The notes beneath the pieces were generated by a model. The model saw only the letters and a list, made by a program, of their open reading frames with translations, searched no databases and was not told the DNA's origin. A stretch of 64,000 nucleotides of DNA from Fomitopsis serialis. Taxonomy: Eukaryota > Basidiomycota > Agaricomycetes > Polyporales > Fomitopsidaceae. The DNA lies in assembly GCF_022376445.1 (NCBI RefSeq), contig NW_025954963.1, forward strand, positions 310,001-374,000, given 5' to 3'. Below, one piece after another: positions 37,301 to 50,371 of this stretch. Within the stretch, counting starts at the first letter, position 1; each line of letters opens with the position of its first letter. The translations under genes were made by a program, and so were the position numbers.

Positions 37301-39375
37301 TCATATTGACCAGGATGACACCAATGACACTAATAGTACAGGAATTAAGAGAGCGGGAAGTGAACGGGAGAGCGTCATTGCCGCTGATGAACCCTTTCCG
37401 CTCGACGACTTATCGACCGCGGTCGTAGTGGAGGTGGGCGCCGCTGAAGTGGAAGTAGTAATAACCCCGAACGACTCCACCGTACTCGACGTGGGCGCAG
37501 CCATGGAGGTTCCTGGGAGCAATCAGCTGTCAGCCACGAATATTCGGAGCGGTTCAGCACTTGTACCTTCAAACTTGCCACCGTCCTTCAACGCCTCAGT
37601 CACTGCTTGCGTCAGCAGCGCACTCGCATTGCTCGGCACCATAGAAAGAAACCCGATACGGGGCGGGTCCACAGACGGGTTAGTCAGGTTCCCGTAATAG
37701 AACGCGACGAGGTTCGACTTGAGGAACGGGTCGCCGAGGCTCCACCTGAAGAGCGAGCCGAAGCCCGGCGGGTCGGTGGCCGTGACACTGCTCGCGATGC
37801 ACTGGGTCGCGTTGCCGCCGGGGCTCTGGGAGAGGAAGTCGCGCGGGTCGACGGAGAAGAGCTGGCCGCCGATCTCGAACGCGAGTGTGTGCGAGGTGTT
37901 GCAGGAGAGCATCGGTTTGGCGTTAGCGCTGCGGGCGAAGGCGGGAGAGACGCTGCGGAGGATGCTGTTGACGACGTCGCTGGGGCCGCGGATGAGGGAG
38001 TTGCCCTGTAGAGTACGTTTTGAGGAGCGTCGTGAGGTTATGCACTGAGACTTACTGTATCAATAAGTGCGTCGACAAAAGATGTTGTCACTCCGTTAGG
38101 CTTGACCGTAGAGTTCGCAAGAGGTTTCCCGTCGAGGTAGACGTTGCCGATGGGCACCTCCCACCGACTGGACGGGAAAGATCAGCTTCGGGAAGAATCG
38201 CAGTGGAGGCAGTAAATACACACAGAGGATATGTCTCGTTGGATGCGAATGACGGAGCTTGGAGACCACCGTCAGCAGTCGAGTAGAGGCGAACGGGGAC
38301 CCAGGTCAACGAAGAGTTGTCTATGCCGTCGGGTAGTTCTCCGATGGTTAGCTGTCCGGTCCCACTGACATCGATCGTGTCTCGTTGCAAGGTGACCTAG
38401 TTTCCACGTTCAACGAAGATTCCCAAGTGACACTAACATCATTGCATACCGAGAACAGAGGCTGTTCTACCATGCCATCTGCTACCATACGCGAGACAAG
38501 AGGACCGAGAGAACTCATGTGCGAGACAAACTCGTTGGCAGTGACGGAGCGTCCGAACTGCATGACTGTGAGCACGGTAACTGCGGAAAGCTATTACCAA
38601 GTTACCTTTGCATTGACAACCTGACTTTGTATAGAACTGACACGAAGAGAGTACAGAACGTCTGCCCCATCGGAAGAGGCATGAACACTCGACGACTGAC
38701 CTTTGACTTGGGAAACCCAAACCAACAATCCCAGCACCACCATTCAGGACAGCCATGTTATTCGTGTTGCTGATCGCAGCGAGTGGTTGCATTGGCATGG
38801 ACAGACCAGCGAGCGTTACCTCGTCCATGACGATAGGTCCTGAGGCGAAGGTTCCCGTGGTCGAATCGCCATACGTCAGGTTGACGGTTGCTCCCGTCAG
38901 CTGCATGGACTCTGTCGGATACGCGTGTGCCGTCGATTTCTGGCAGACAGGTGTCTGACAAGTATCAGACATGATCCACAGATCGCTAGATCCGGTGTCT
39001 ACGAAGGCGTCAGACTGAAGCTCGCACATGTATACGCAGGCGACGCTCACCGAGGTTGACGGCGGTCGTCGTATTGCCCACATTGATGGCGACAGTATAG
39101 AACCTAGCACGACCGATGTAGAGTCTGAGTCTGAGAGGGCGTAATAAGACGTACGTATCGCCGACGTCTCCGACACCGATGGTCCCAGCAAGGAATGTCT
39201 CGACATGACCGCGTCTGCCAACCTCCCGTCTCTGGAGGGGCACACTTAGACCCCTCCGTGCAACTTGCTTCGCGTGAGAGACAACCCAGTTGTTCACGAC
39301 CTGGACAGGAAGAGCGACAGCAAGAGGTAAGAGAAGAAAGAGCAGTACACACAGGCTGGCCGGAGCCGTGCACAT
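37301..39375 (-). CDS. Aspartic protease, pepsin family A1, with C-terminal GPI-type tail
   Basis: Secreted acid protease. MCTAPASLCVLLFLLLPLAVA is a signal peptide, followed by a propeptide with basic pairs (LQRRE). Splicing joins GDT|FYTVAINVG and VNL|DTGSSDLW, giving the first catalytic Asp. The flap region follows in LTYGDSTTGTF, and SGTGQLTIGELPDG and SSLTWVPVRLY come later. The second catalytic motif is LIDTGNSLIRGPSDVV, joined across an intron at about 38007-38061. Near the C-terminus GNATQCIASS and LGDPFLKSNLVAFYY match the family. A last exon adds a Ser/Thr-rich linker and a hydrophobic end (LPALLIPVLLVSLVSSW), which suggests GPI anchoring as in yapsin-like enzymes. About eight introns, all in phase. 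It diverges from the Rif1-like gene. Confidence 0.92.
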
Positions 39376-40499
39376 CGAGTTGAAGTGTCAAACTGGCCAG
39401 GAGACTGGGAAAGGCGGCCAGCGCGAGTACTAGTTGCGGGACATGGAACGAGGGCGGAAGGACAGACTGCGAGCTGCTGTCCTCGGGCTGTGCGCAACCA
39501 AGGGGCAGAAGCTTGAAGCCGGATATTCCATCGAATGAAGGGCTTTACGCTGCAGTGCAACCAGCGAGCGCGAGCCGGTTGCCACCATCAGTCCAGTCGC
39601 GATTGGTAAGTGCCCCTGGCCAATGAAACGCGTCCAATAAGGCCCAATAGTGCAGCTGATCCGCAGCATGTTATACCTCGACGACGGCCTAGGCCAGTGC
39701 AACGCGCAACGTGTTTTGCGGACAACTGCCAGTGCAGACACTTGCCCGCAGCTCCTCCGAGTCGATTTGGCACGCTGAGGTCAGACTCTGTTACAAGTCC
39801 TAGCAGCGCAGAGATTGCCAGATAATTCATTGTATGTGTGCAGTAGTCATAGCAGAAGAGTATGGTAGAGATGATCCCGCTCAGTTGTGAGATACGCAGA
39901 GTGATATCGCGCATGGCCACTGTGGCAGACTGTGGCTATCATTGCTCGGCTAACGCCGGCGTGGCCAACTCGTTGAATGATCGGGGAGAGGCCATTTTCA
40001 CACGCCCCTCTCCCGCGCTCGTTCATACAGCGGACCGCCGTCTGCTTGCAACTTATCAAGAACCCTAGTGCGTACGTCCCCTCTTCGAGCATTGTCTATT
40101 TGCAGGCACTTAACAATCTGTACCTCGCCAAATCACAGAATATAGCAGCTAGTTCGCGTTTCGCAGAACCTCGACGTGTACTCTGAGCGCTATAGCTCCT
40201 GACAGAAGACTCGATCTGCGACGTCCACAGCAACAACCGGGAAATCCGCGCAAGTCCCGCCAGCTCTAGGTCGATCTCTGCATACCTGCGCAGACGTTTT
40301 GAATTATGATATGCGCAGCATTTGCAAGGACATATCAGAGTTTCAAGCCGAAGTTCACTCGCCCTACTCGTCGCGTCTGAAGAATCCGGCCACGGACGGC
40401 CACCCCGTTGTCCCCCCTCCCAATTATTGAGGGTACAGATTGTCTGCTATATCTACCATCGCAAACTCGGCGTGCACCTCGAAGAGCGTCGGTCAACTC
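39376..40499. promoter_or_regulatory. Divergent promoter region, aspartic protease (-) and Rif1-like gene (+)
   Basis: About 1.1 kb without a convincing gene. A CCAAT pentamer lies near 39619. Short overlapping frames on both strands have no recognisable content. Confidence 0.45.
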
Positions 40500-43400
40500 A
40501 TGTCTATGACCCTCCCAGCATCCTCACGTGGCGCCAACCCATCGACAGAACCACACTACTTCCGATCTCCAATCCTCACGCTATTGGAATCCCTCGAGGA
40601 TGGAGAACACGACCATATCTCACATTATGACCTCATGAACGCCTATTCTACCTTGTGCACCAGAATCAGGACGCTTTCGGACGTTCTTTCTTACGACATC
40701 AGGGACGGCGTACCAGCGCTGCGGTGTGTCGAGGAACACTCGGTCCCCATGATTAGGTGCCTGCGAAGGGACGTTCGACGAGTACTAGTCGATCCTCTGT
40801 TAGCAGGATCTCAGTGCTCACAAGCGTTCATGGAACTCCCTGGTGTGTTCAACTTGCGTTCGGGCCCCATAGATGAAGACATAAAAATCACGAAGGATAC
40901 CGCGTCCTTATGCTGTTCCGTCCTGAGGGTTGTATCCGATATATTTCGTCTACCCGCTTTGTCTGCAGCATTCACCGGTGGGTTAGACACGTTGTATGCG
41001 AGAACTCAGGAACTGACGCCTTTACGTGTAGCCGATGATCTCATCCAGCTCGCCGACGACATTCTGGATCTCATAGAAAGTCCAACTCTACCGGTTCCTA
41101 ATGACGGAAAAATTCGGGCGCTTGCCCTCTGGGTTTTGTCGAATGGACACTTTCCGGTGGCGTCTTTGGCCTCAAGACGGACTCAGCTGATGAGGTCACT
41201 GAATGAATCGATCGAGCACGGTGACTCCGACCTCGTTGTCTCTGACAGCCTCAGGGTAAGTCTTCGCAATTCCATCATCGATCCACGTCTCACTCCGCAA
41301 ACAGGCTTTGGGCAACCTCTTACAAGCCCATTCATCCATCCTTCTCCAAGTTCACTGCATGATACTTCCATCCGTCCTCAACCAGTTGGCATCGGACTCC
41401 GAGCTCGTCCGCACGGAAGCAGCCCACGCACTTGGCAGCTTTGCATTTGCGGCATTGTCACACGACACGGACGCGCACAGGATGTCGGAGGGGCCGCTCA
41501 GGCGCTCACTGCAGACTTTCATCGACGCAGCGACCAGCAAGCAATCCATGATCAGCGAGGATGTGAAGAATCTCGTAGCATCCTTCACGCGCTCGCTCGG
41601 ACCAGGAGACACCCCAACTCGCACTCTTGTCTGGCGTCAAGTCATTATCGCTTCGATAATAGCCACCTTGGGCTCGGAGGTGTTTACGCATAAGGCCAGC
41701 TTGAAGTTGATTATAAAGACGCTGGGGCAGATCAAACAACGCAAGTTACAGGTACTCCGTCTGATGCATGCGCTCGTCTGGAGGTGTCTCGTCTGGGCAT
41801 ACGCGGAACTGCAGCGGAGGGACGTGCCAGGCCACAGTCGGATTTCACCGGCTAAGGTCAGGGATGGCGCGTTGGAACTCATCAAGCAGGAGCAGAGGGA
41901 TGGCATCGGTGCTGCACTGATCAGTACCCTCCTCTGCTCCCCTCCTCTGAACCGCACGCAAGGTGACTCCGCACATGCGAAGCACCAGGACGTCACCGAG
42001 GCTGTCGCTGTGCTTCGAAAGATGGCCAGTGACCGGGCTTCTGTGCGCGCGGAGGCTCGGGCGATCCTATCGCGTCTGACGAGTGCGATAGGCTCCGCAC
42101 CTACGCCGCCCACGACTCCTGCTACGGACGGCAGGTCTCTCGGGGAAGGGATCGTGGTGAAGGAGCTATTCGACGGCACGATCTTGCGTGTAGACGTTGA
42201 ACGGCTTTCCACAATGCTTCCTGAACTGGTGCCGTTCAGCGTGGAGAAGATCAGACCGCTCACGGAAGCGGAGATCGTCGGAAGCTGGGACGCACTGGTT
42301 GAAATCTGGAAAATACTCGTAAAGGAAGATGTTCTCGCCTCGCAGGGCGGTCTCTCTCCACAGGTAAGATCTGTCCCGTCGAATGCTTTCTCGAAAGCTA
42401 CTCACGCCGCAGCCTGTGCAGCACGACCTCTTGGGCCCGTGGCAAGCTCTTCTTCTCGTCCTCGCGCAGTTGACGCAAGAACACCGACACCTCACTGCGT
42501 CTGCCGAATGCGCCGTCCGGGTGGCAGGAATCTGTCGCGACATACTCGAGTGGCAAGACAGTGCTCCTTCAAAACACCCCGACGAGAGCGCATCCCGAGT
42601 CAACCAGCTCCGCTTTGTGCTGATGATGTGGAAGATTGCCCGCAACGTTTTCAACGCCTCCTGGCTCGCCGCCGCCGCCGAACCGATTTTGCGCGCGGTC
42701 CTTCAAAGGACGTATGACCTTGCGAACAGAGAGATATCGGATGCCTGGGCGGAGCTTTCCAGTGCCCTGGTTTTGTCCGGGGCATCCGATCTGCTCCTCC
42801 GACTGGCAGTTGGCGACGAAGCACAGCAAGAGATGGAGCTCAAGCGGCACCTGTGGTCCGTGCTCGCAAAATCATGGGCATACTCGGAGGTGAAGCCAGA
42901 CTGGAAGGTGACAGTCTCGCTTGTGACACTTCCTATAGGGTGCGTGGCTAGCAAGTCAGCAACTGGCTCACTTCGCTGACTTGACGGAGTAGGGGATTTG
43001 ATCTCTGCGACGATGGCCTGAGCGTGTGGGACGACCTCCTCCGCGCCGCGGTTGTATCGGCAGACTCGGCACGTACTACCTCTGATCAAGTCCTTGAGAC
43101 TATAGCTGCACGATTTGATGAGCATAATGAAAGGTTCGTATATCTCATTCAAAGGGACTTCAATCACAGCGCTCACACCGAGTAGGCTTAGCAGACACCC
43201 ACGAATCGCAATATCCATGTTGTCACATCTCAAGATGGACGACGACGAAATGATACCCAGAGAATTTCTGCGCTTGATCGACGATTTCCTATGCGATCTC
43301 TATGCGTCAAGCCAGGAGCATCTATACCCAGCACTAGAAACATTCCGCGCTCTGTCAACCCTTTTCCAATCGTGCAGCCTATCTACCATTGTATCGCTAA

Positions 43401-45483
43401 TCTCCGCCATCTCCGGCCTATGTATCTGGATCCGTGACGAAGAAGAGGTTGTACCAGAAGAAAATTACAATGATGTAGTACGTCCTTTCAGGACATCTCA
43501 ATCTCCTGCAGTACACTGATTCGCCGGTAGATCATGCATTTATATCAGACTGCTCTCGCCCGTCTTACCGATTATCATTTCACTGCTAATTCACTGGGCG
43601 CCATCGCACCATTTCTCGCCTCTGCATTCAAACGAATACCACAAGACGCCCTCGGTCCCCTCGCTTTCAAGGAATTCTGGGAGAGCATTCGCCACACATT
43701 GACGCCGCAGGCTAGGTATTCCCTGAAGATTCAAGCAGGCCCTAAGAGTCAATCACGATTTCTTTGGGGGCCACTTCCCTCTGACATATCGTATGACTCG
43801 GGCTCCCAGTCCAGTCCCAGTCACAAGACGATGTATGTCAAGATCACAACCTGAATACGTTGCCATTACTAATATGAACACCCAGAGCATCGTACCTGAG
43901 ACGCCGTCTAGTCAGCTGTCTTTGATCCATCCATGTGTCCATCCCTATGGCAGACGACCCAGTGGACAGTGGATCTGCCTATGACCACGCGGGACAATTC
44001 CAGTTCAAACGGACAGGGTACCGCACAACTACCCTCACGTAGTGCTATGGGACACGCCGCTCACCTTGACCTCGAACGCATCAAGACAGTTCGACAACTC
44101 TGTTCTTGCGCCCAGGGCACGCCGTTTCGGCGGACGTCGACTGGGACAGCGTATACACACCACCGCGCCGAGGAAACGCAGCATAAGCCAGGAAGTACCG
44201 CTCCCGGAAGTCCATGACTACCAATCGGACTCCTCTTCCGGTCAGGATACGCCTACAATTAACGGACATCGTACTCTGCGGGAAGTCCCTCGGGCTTCCA
44301 GCGCTCTCCTGAGTCCCGAGGTACCCTTCCTGCAGAGAGACTCCAGTCCTGGTCCATCGCCGTCCCATCCATTATCGCGACGCGCGAACAGTCTTCCGAG
44401 TTCTTCACTTCCAGATGCTTCTGGGCCGAGTCTGCCCGCTGGACGTAAGCGTGGACGTGATGCAGAACCACAGGACATCTCTGCGCAACATAGTCTGCAA
44501 GCCCGCAAGAAGCGTCGAGTACCAGCCCACGCGGGTGATAAAGGGTCGCCGTCTGGAAGCGCACAGGGGGTGGCCGTAGCCTCGTCTTCAAGTAGTAGTC
44601 ATCACATGGCAGCTCACTCGAAGCCACATAGTACGCATTCAGGCGGACCGCAGCATGCCCCAGGCGAATGAAATGGGTATTCGACGGCGTAGTCATCCCG
44701 CAGCGCAGGATCTCAAGCGTTGGGATGCGGTATCTCATGTGGAACGGTCATCCCCTCATCTAGCCCCCTTCCCGGCGCATCCGAGAATGCGACGAGGGCA
44801 CGTCAGCGGAGGGCCACATCACCTGCGTCGGATGACTACGACACATGGGAGGGTACTGTGATCCTGAGAGCTCAAGGATAAGCAGGAGCTGGATTCGTCT
44901 TTGGGTGAGTCGATAGTGACTCACGATGTCTGCGGTGACTATAGTGCACACCGTACAGACCAAGAGCAAGAGTTGGAAGATCAACTGACGAGCTCTCAGA
45001 TCGTCGATGAATCATTGCTGCTCGAGCCCTCAGCACATCAACATCGGGAATCAGTGGATCGTCGTTCTGACTTCAAGGTTCGTTTTGGTGTCCTTTCCCG
45101 AGGTCAAGTTCGCCGTACTGAGTCAACCGGAACCAGATGATCCAACCATGTTTGCCTCCGATCAGGACATCGTGCCCTCCAGTCAAGACGACGAGGTTAG
45201 CAGCTCTCGCCACTCTGTATCGGAACGACAGCGAAACCAACCTACCGCACTCCTCTCCTAGCGTGTCTGTGGACTCCGAACATCGCACTCCGCTGCGGAG
45301 GTCGCACCGACATCCGACCGCCTTGACTTGTTGAGGCGTGCTTGCAATGGGCTCAAAGAGGATGGCTCGCAATTACCTATCAATGCGATCAACGAGGCAG
45401 AAGATATGCTTGATGATATGTACAATATTCTGAAACGACTGAGGCGGAGAGTCGGTGGAGAAGGGAGGTCCGCAACGCGTTAA
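40500..45483 (+). CDS. Rif1-like protein (telomere/replication-timing factor, HEAT-like N-terminus)
   Basis: Large nuclear helical-repeat protein. I set the start at the ATG of MSMTLPASSRGAN (40500); the open frame upstream has no ATG. Exons 40500-41255, 41305-42363, 42413-42939, 42993-43133, 43184-43474 and one from 43531 join in frame. They carry an N-terminal helical region (SHYDLMNAYSTLCTRIRTLSD) and HEAT-like repeats such as SDSELVRTEAAHALGSFAF, consistent with the Rif1 N-terminal domain. Later exons are Ser/Pro-rich and basic (PETPSSQLSLIHP, RKRSISQEV, GRKRGRDAE, RKKRRVPAH). A last helical piece (NEAEDMLDDMYNILKRLRRR) ends at 45481-45483. Known Rif1 proteins recruit PP1 and restrain origin firing; a clear RVxF/SILK pair was not found. 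The splice pattern between 44.6 and 45.3 kb is unsure, and one frame change near 45.08 kb is unexplained. Confidence 0.6.
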
Positions 45484-45834
45484 ACTTGGTACATCTCTAC
45501 TCACGAGGGAATCGTGGCGGCGAAGCTTACTGTTAATTTTATCCAATACTTTATCGCACGGACAACGCACTTTTACGACGATGTTCTTTAGAACTTCGAT
45601 GAAAGCTATACATACCAAGATGATGTTGTACCGGGAGTAGTTGGCAATGTGCATGATTTTCCGAACGTACTCACCTGCCTAACCGGGACTTGAGTGCCCT
45701 GACGCGGTGGCTCGACGCGCAAAGCACGCCGTCATCGCGTCCGAGGAAATGCGACGCGTCGGACTGCACTATTCTTTGACTCTCACTCACTCTGCCAACG
45801 TCTCCATGTCGAAACCGACATAACTCGAGACGAT
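45484..45834. other. Spacer between Rif1-like gene and NCA2
   Basis: Both genes run on the plus strand, so this 350-bp stretch must hold the Rif1-like 3' end and the NCA2 promoter. A second possible ATG for NCA2 lies at 45806. Confidence 0.45.
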
Positions 45835-47994
45835 ATGTCGACTTTGTTTCGCATCTCACCAATGACTTAACGCAGAGAATCCTCCCGCCGACGAACGTGC
45901 CGCCCAGCCCTCCGGGAGGTTCCAACAGTCAGTCGAAGGACGCACTACGCACTCTCTTCGTGCAATTGAACCAACCGGCTACGACACCGGATGCTTCCCG
46001 GCACCTCGATGCTCTTGAGAAGGTCCCCGTCAGCGAGGCGGCTTTGTGGCGAACGATGACGAAGAGGCTGAGTTACAGAGAGCTGTACTGGGGAAGCTTG
46101 CAGTCGACCTGTATGGAAGGCCCTGGACGTAGTACTTGAAGATGCGCGCGGGTAGAGGATGAGCTGGAATGGTGGACGGACCTCGAGAGGTCGCTAGCAG
46201 CGTCGCTCTATACTTCATTCAAAGTGAGTTTCGACCAGCGCGACATTGTGACGCGCAGCGCTGACTTGCATTGATATTGTTTCCGTACAGCTCTCCCATT
46301 ACGGCTGGCGAAGTTGGGTCAGACGGTCGTGACCACTCTGCGAGAACGAAACCTGCCGATCCATCCGTCTCTCTTTACCCCTTCGTCACTACGCCGCCTC
46401 TTCCCCTCTCATGGTGTCCTCCGTCCGAACACACTCACAGTAGCTCTTTTCCCGCATCTGCGCTCACAGCCTTACAGCATTGCACTCTCAGTCGGCCGCT
46501 TCCCTCCAGCGTCTGCGTTTGTGTCCTCTCCCGGGACAAGCGTCCGTTCCGCCTGTTCGGCATTTATCTCGACCTCTGTCGGTCTCGGACGCTCGGCTGC
46601 CCAGATCGTTAATTTGCCCTTGGACCTCACGAGAGGAGAATGCCGACACAAGCATCAGGAGCTGAAGGACCTCCGGGACGAACGGGCGGATCTGCTGGGC
46701 ACTCTGGTCAATATGCGCGACTTGATCGCGTCTTCCCTCGAGGATGAGTCCGTTGGACAGGGCATCACCAAATTGAACGAGTTTTCCTATAGTTGCAGCA
46801 GATGATTCTCGGTGATACACCGACTGCTGCAGATGTCTCTGCGGGCGCTGTTCCTGCCCTCCAAAACATCGCAGCCGCCCTGTCCGACACTACCGGTGGC
46901 CCATCTTCCTCCTCGACGCTTCGAACTTCTACGCTATCTGCGCGCAATCTCGCACGACCGTCGCGCCTCACCCTTCTTTGGCCGCGACTTGTATTTCTTC
47001 CACCTCTCGCGTTGTATGCGGCCAAGACCGCATACGCATCGCGAGCGTCACTGTGCGGGATGGGCCGGGAGGCAGTCGAAACGATCAGAGGTTTCTGGGA
47101 GCAGTGGTTATTGGAGCCGCTGAGAGACGTGGTCAAGACGGTACGAGCGGGAGGCGAGGATGGTGTGATTGTTAGCCGGGAGAGCGTCAAGGCCGATCTC
47201 GACGTACGTTTCCGACTATTCTACGATCGACGTCGACGGTTCGCCGATGACATATGGATAGTCCCTCGAGAGGATGGCACTTGCATTGGCCAGAGAAGCT
47301 GCACTATGACGCTCCGCAGATGGAGGCGCTTTCGCGACAGATCCAGATGGGCGACCTGACGCCAGTCATGGAGATATACGAAGAGGAATCAAGAAGCCTT
47401 TGAAGTCAGCGATCGCCGGAACTCTTCTGAGGACATTGTTCATTCAAGTACAGAAGGCTAAGGTATGCAGCTGCCTGGCATCGGCCCGAGTCAAACCACT
47501 GATCGGGCTCTTGTGACAGGTTGACATTGACCAGGCACTGGCTGGGATCGACAAACTACTCAAGTCTCAAGAATTGACGTTTGCCTTCGTGGGCGTCGCA
47601 CCTGCTCTGGCTATTGTGTATGCCGTGGCGGTTGCTTGAGAGGTATGTGGACAGGTGAAAGGGGGAGGGGCAAGTACGGTGGGAAGAAGAGGTGTGCCAG
47701 CATCTGGCTGAAGATGCGGTAAGCTCCTATGTACATCACTGGGAGATTGAATTCCGTCTCATGCCTTGATATTGCAGACGTATCGAACGCCTCCTCATCG
47801 CACAACCCAAATCGCACCTCAATCCTTCCCGTGGTGCCGCTCCGCACCCGTCCTCCATCCCGCCGCTTACTTCGGGACTCCTACTACTTTCCGTTAGCCA
47901 CCTCCGCGCTTACGCAGAGAACTATCTGCCTGCGAACTCGAACCTCCGCGAGGGCTTCCTAGAAGATGTCGTCGATCTGGAGACCCGGCTCTAG
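45835..47994 (+). CDS. NCA2: NCA2-like mitochondrial protein, frame broken at about nine places
   Basis: NCA2 is a mitochondrial membrane protein needed in yeast for correct expression of the ATP synthase genes Atp6/Atp8. Recognisable pieces in order are FVSHLTNDLTQRILPP, DEEAELQRAVLGKLAVDLYG, ELEWWTDLERS, NLPIHPSLFTPSSLRRLFP, HQELKDLRDERADLLG, the core LARPSRLTLLWPRLVFLPPL, GFWEQWLLEPLRDVVKTVR, MGDLTPVMEIYEEE, LTFAFVGVAPALAIVYAV and the C-terminal LREGFLEDVVDLETRL-stop (47992-47994). Introns near 47202, 47463 and 47720 are clear. To join these, single bases must be added near 45838, 46050, 46120, 46150, 46220, 46795, 47305, 47388 and 47628. The pieces are highly conserved, so recent decay or consensus error is likely, not an old pseudogene. 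The start is approximate. Confidence 0.8.
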
Positions 47995-48553
47995 GACGGG
48001 CGGAGAAGTTGCGTGTACTGGACCGGATGTGGCGCAGCTGGGGCGAGGTGCTTGGTTGGGGAAGGGCTGGTCAAAGTGGGAGGTAGGCGCAAGAATAACG
48101 CCGATTGCTCTCGCTTTAATGTGTAGCTTTGTGACGCAACGAATGCCTCGATATGAAGCCGCCGACCAATTTGCTGATGGTGACATGGAGTAGAAATGCA
48201 AGCCCCTTCACGCCCATGCGCTCATGGCCTGCAGCTGACTCCGACTTGGTTCACGACGCGCGTCAAGGTAGCAACTGCGCTCGAACAGACGATTTCAACC
48301 TGGTGAGCTGCACCTGCTGCAGGATAGACGTCTGTACGGTTGCTGCACCGTTCGGAGCAGGAAGTTGTGACATCCTCGCCTGCCCTTGCACACCGCTACG
48401 GCGCCATTCGTTGGCATCGTGGTGCATATCGTTTGCTGAGCGTATCGACTATCCGGTCAAGAGGGTATCGATAGAGAAGTATCGCACCGGGTATTATAGT
48501 ATACATCCGGCTCATACGAGATGCCACTATTGATCACCTAGGTTGCTGTGTGC
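47995..48553. other. Convergent 3' spacer between NCA2 and the C2-domain gene
   Basis: No gene seen. Short frames only. Confidence 0.5.
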
Positions 48554-49928
48554 CTATACAGTTTGTCCCTTCCGTGGCACTAAATGCGATGGATGGTGCG
48601 TGTGGAGGCGTTCCGACGCGTACTCGAAGAGCGTCTTGTTCCCAGGCGGCACAGAGGGCTGGAGATCCTCCGTACTCACCCCCCGCTTCAAGGTCGCGTA
48701 CGCCCTGCACGCCTCGCTGCTGCGTGCGACCTCCGGATCGTCGCGATCCAGAGCGAGGATGGTGAACCCTGGTATGTTCATCCCAAGTACTCTCTTCAGC
48801 GCTGGCAGCAACTCTTTTTTGGGCGCGTACGTCCCGGAGTTGTTGTCGATGACGAGTTCCCATCGCACGTCCTCGTCGCGCGTATCGTCGCTGAACTTGT
48901 CCCACCCGCCCTCAGGCCGCGGGTGGAACTCGCCGGCAAAGCGCACCGAAGTGGCGCAGTCCGAGTGTAGCCATGCTTGGACACCATATTGACGAGGTAG
49001 CGCGCACCTGTCTCGGAGAATCGCATGGTGTCGTCGTCCACAGATATCACGTAGGTATACACCGCGGGCTTGATACGGCGGGCAAAAGGCGACTCGGCAC
49101 CGGGCCCCTCCGTGCCCGGTGGTGCTGAATAGCCGTGCAAGAGGTGGAACATGTCTCTAGGATGTTCGAGCACGCCGAACACGTTGGAGATGGCGTGGGC
49201 GTAGAGCATACGGTGGGCGGTGTGCTTGACGGAGCGTACTGCGGCGGAGGCAGGACCCTCGAAGGTTCGCCGCGCTTTGCTCGTCCAAGGTTGCACCTGG
49301 TCGCCGAAGCAGCGACGAACACCCTGAGGGAGACCTTCCATGTGGCATAGAGTCGACTGTCGGCGCTGGTCAGGCGGCCCATCGTCGGCGAGTAGTGCAG
49401 CGAGTAGCGGATGGGACCGTCAATTCGTATGTGTATTCGTGCGCATCAGGGTCGGTGGAAGGCACAGTATCTATCTGATATACGTCCATCACGATGTGAT
49501 ATGCTCTGAGAGTGCGAGCTTACCTTCAGATGGAATGCGCCTCTGTTCCGGTGTAAAGGATTGCTTTCTGTTATTCGAATATCCTTGTCCCCGGAAGATA
49601 CATCAATCTTGAAGTGACCGATGTATCGTCTGTCAGTCCATTGTTGTCGTTGTCCGCCAACTCGACGCCAAGGACAGCTCCCTGTGGAACGTTCTTGACC
49701 CTCCACAGCTCATCCCATCTGGGTGAACGAGTGTTCTCCTTCACCGATGATCTACGTTACACCATCACGATCAGAATCGGCTTGCTGAGTGGACATCATC
49801 GCGTACATGTATTCAACCTTGCCATCGAGCCGAGCGACGAAATACGGATCCCCGCTGCCAACCAGGTCCATCTTGGGGAGCCCAGATGCACCTTGGAAGT
49901 CAAAGGTCACGTCGACGAACGTCGCCAT
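48554..49928 (-). CDS. C2-domain protein of a basidiomycete family with conserved C-terminal domain, frame broken at four places
   Basis: The ATG at 49928 opens an N-terminal C2 domain (MATFVDVTFDFQGASGLPKM ... GDPYFVARLDGK, then RSPRWDELWRVKN and GVELADNDNG), a calcium/phospholipid-binding type of module. An intron at 49752-49806 keeps frame. A long conserved part follows: IRYSLHYSPTMGRLT, WTSKARRTFEGPASAAVRS, FGVLEHPRDMFHLLHG, RIKPAVYTYVISVDDDTMRF, GEFHPRPEGGWDKFSDD, WELVIDNNSGTYAPKKELLP and PGFTILALDRDDPEV. I know this arrangement from mushroom proteins named only for their C2 domain; the second part has no function I can name. One base appears missing near 49628, 49423, 49324 and 48971. 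The stop is at 48554-48556. It shares a 443-bp divergent promoter with the BTB gene. Confidence 0.8.
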
Positions 49929-50371
49929 GTTCAAGTTGATGAGTATCGTTCTGTAGTTGATGCAGCAAACCGGAGACGATACGAGTCTATCTATCGGATA
50001 CGAGTTCCATACGTGGTCCTGATGGTATGGGTTCCGTATTCCTGTGGTGTTCACGTCCAAGCCACTGAGATGGGCCAGTGATAGATCTTAGATCTTCCGG
50101 GGGGTTCTCCACGTGACATGCCACAGACGCGACGCCGCGGCCAGCCTGGCGCGACTTACTGTAACAATTTACCACAAGGCGACACAAGTCTTTGTGCGTG
50201 CCAGCCTCACAGGTAAGTAGTGTCATCTTCTACATTTGTTTTCCAATGTCACTCGTCTGCGTCAGTACTGAACGTGGTGGTGTTCTCCCGAGCGGATTCC
50301 GGATTGTCTGATCAATATTCGTCGTAGACTCATCGTACCGTTTCGTACGTCGGCTCAGGCTGCGGTCTGAG
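49929..50371. promoter_or_regulatory. Divergent promoter region, C2-domain gene (-) and BTB gene (+)
   Basis: A 443-bp stretch between two start codons. No TATA box stands out. Confidence 0.45.
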
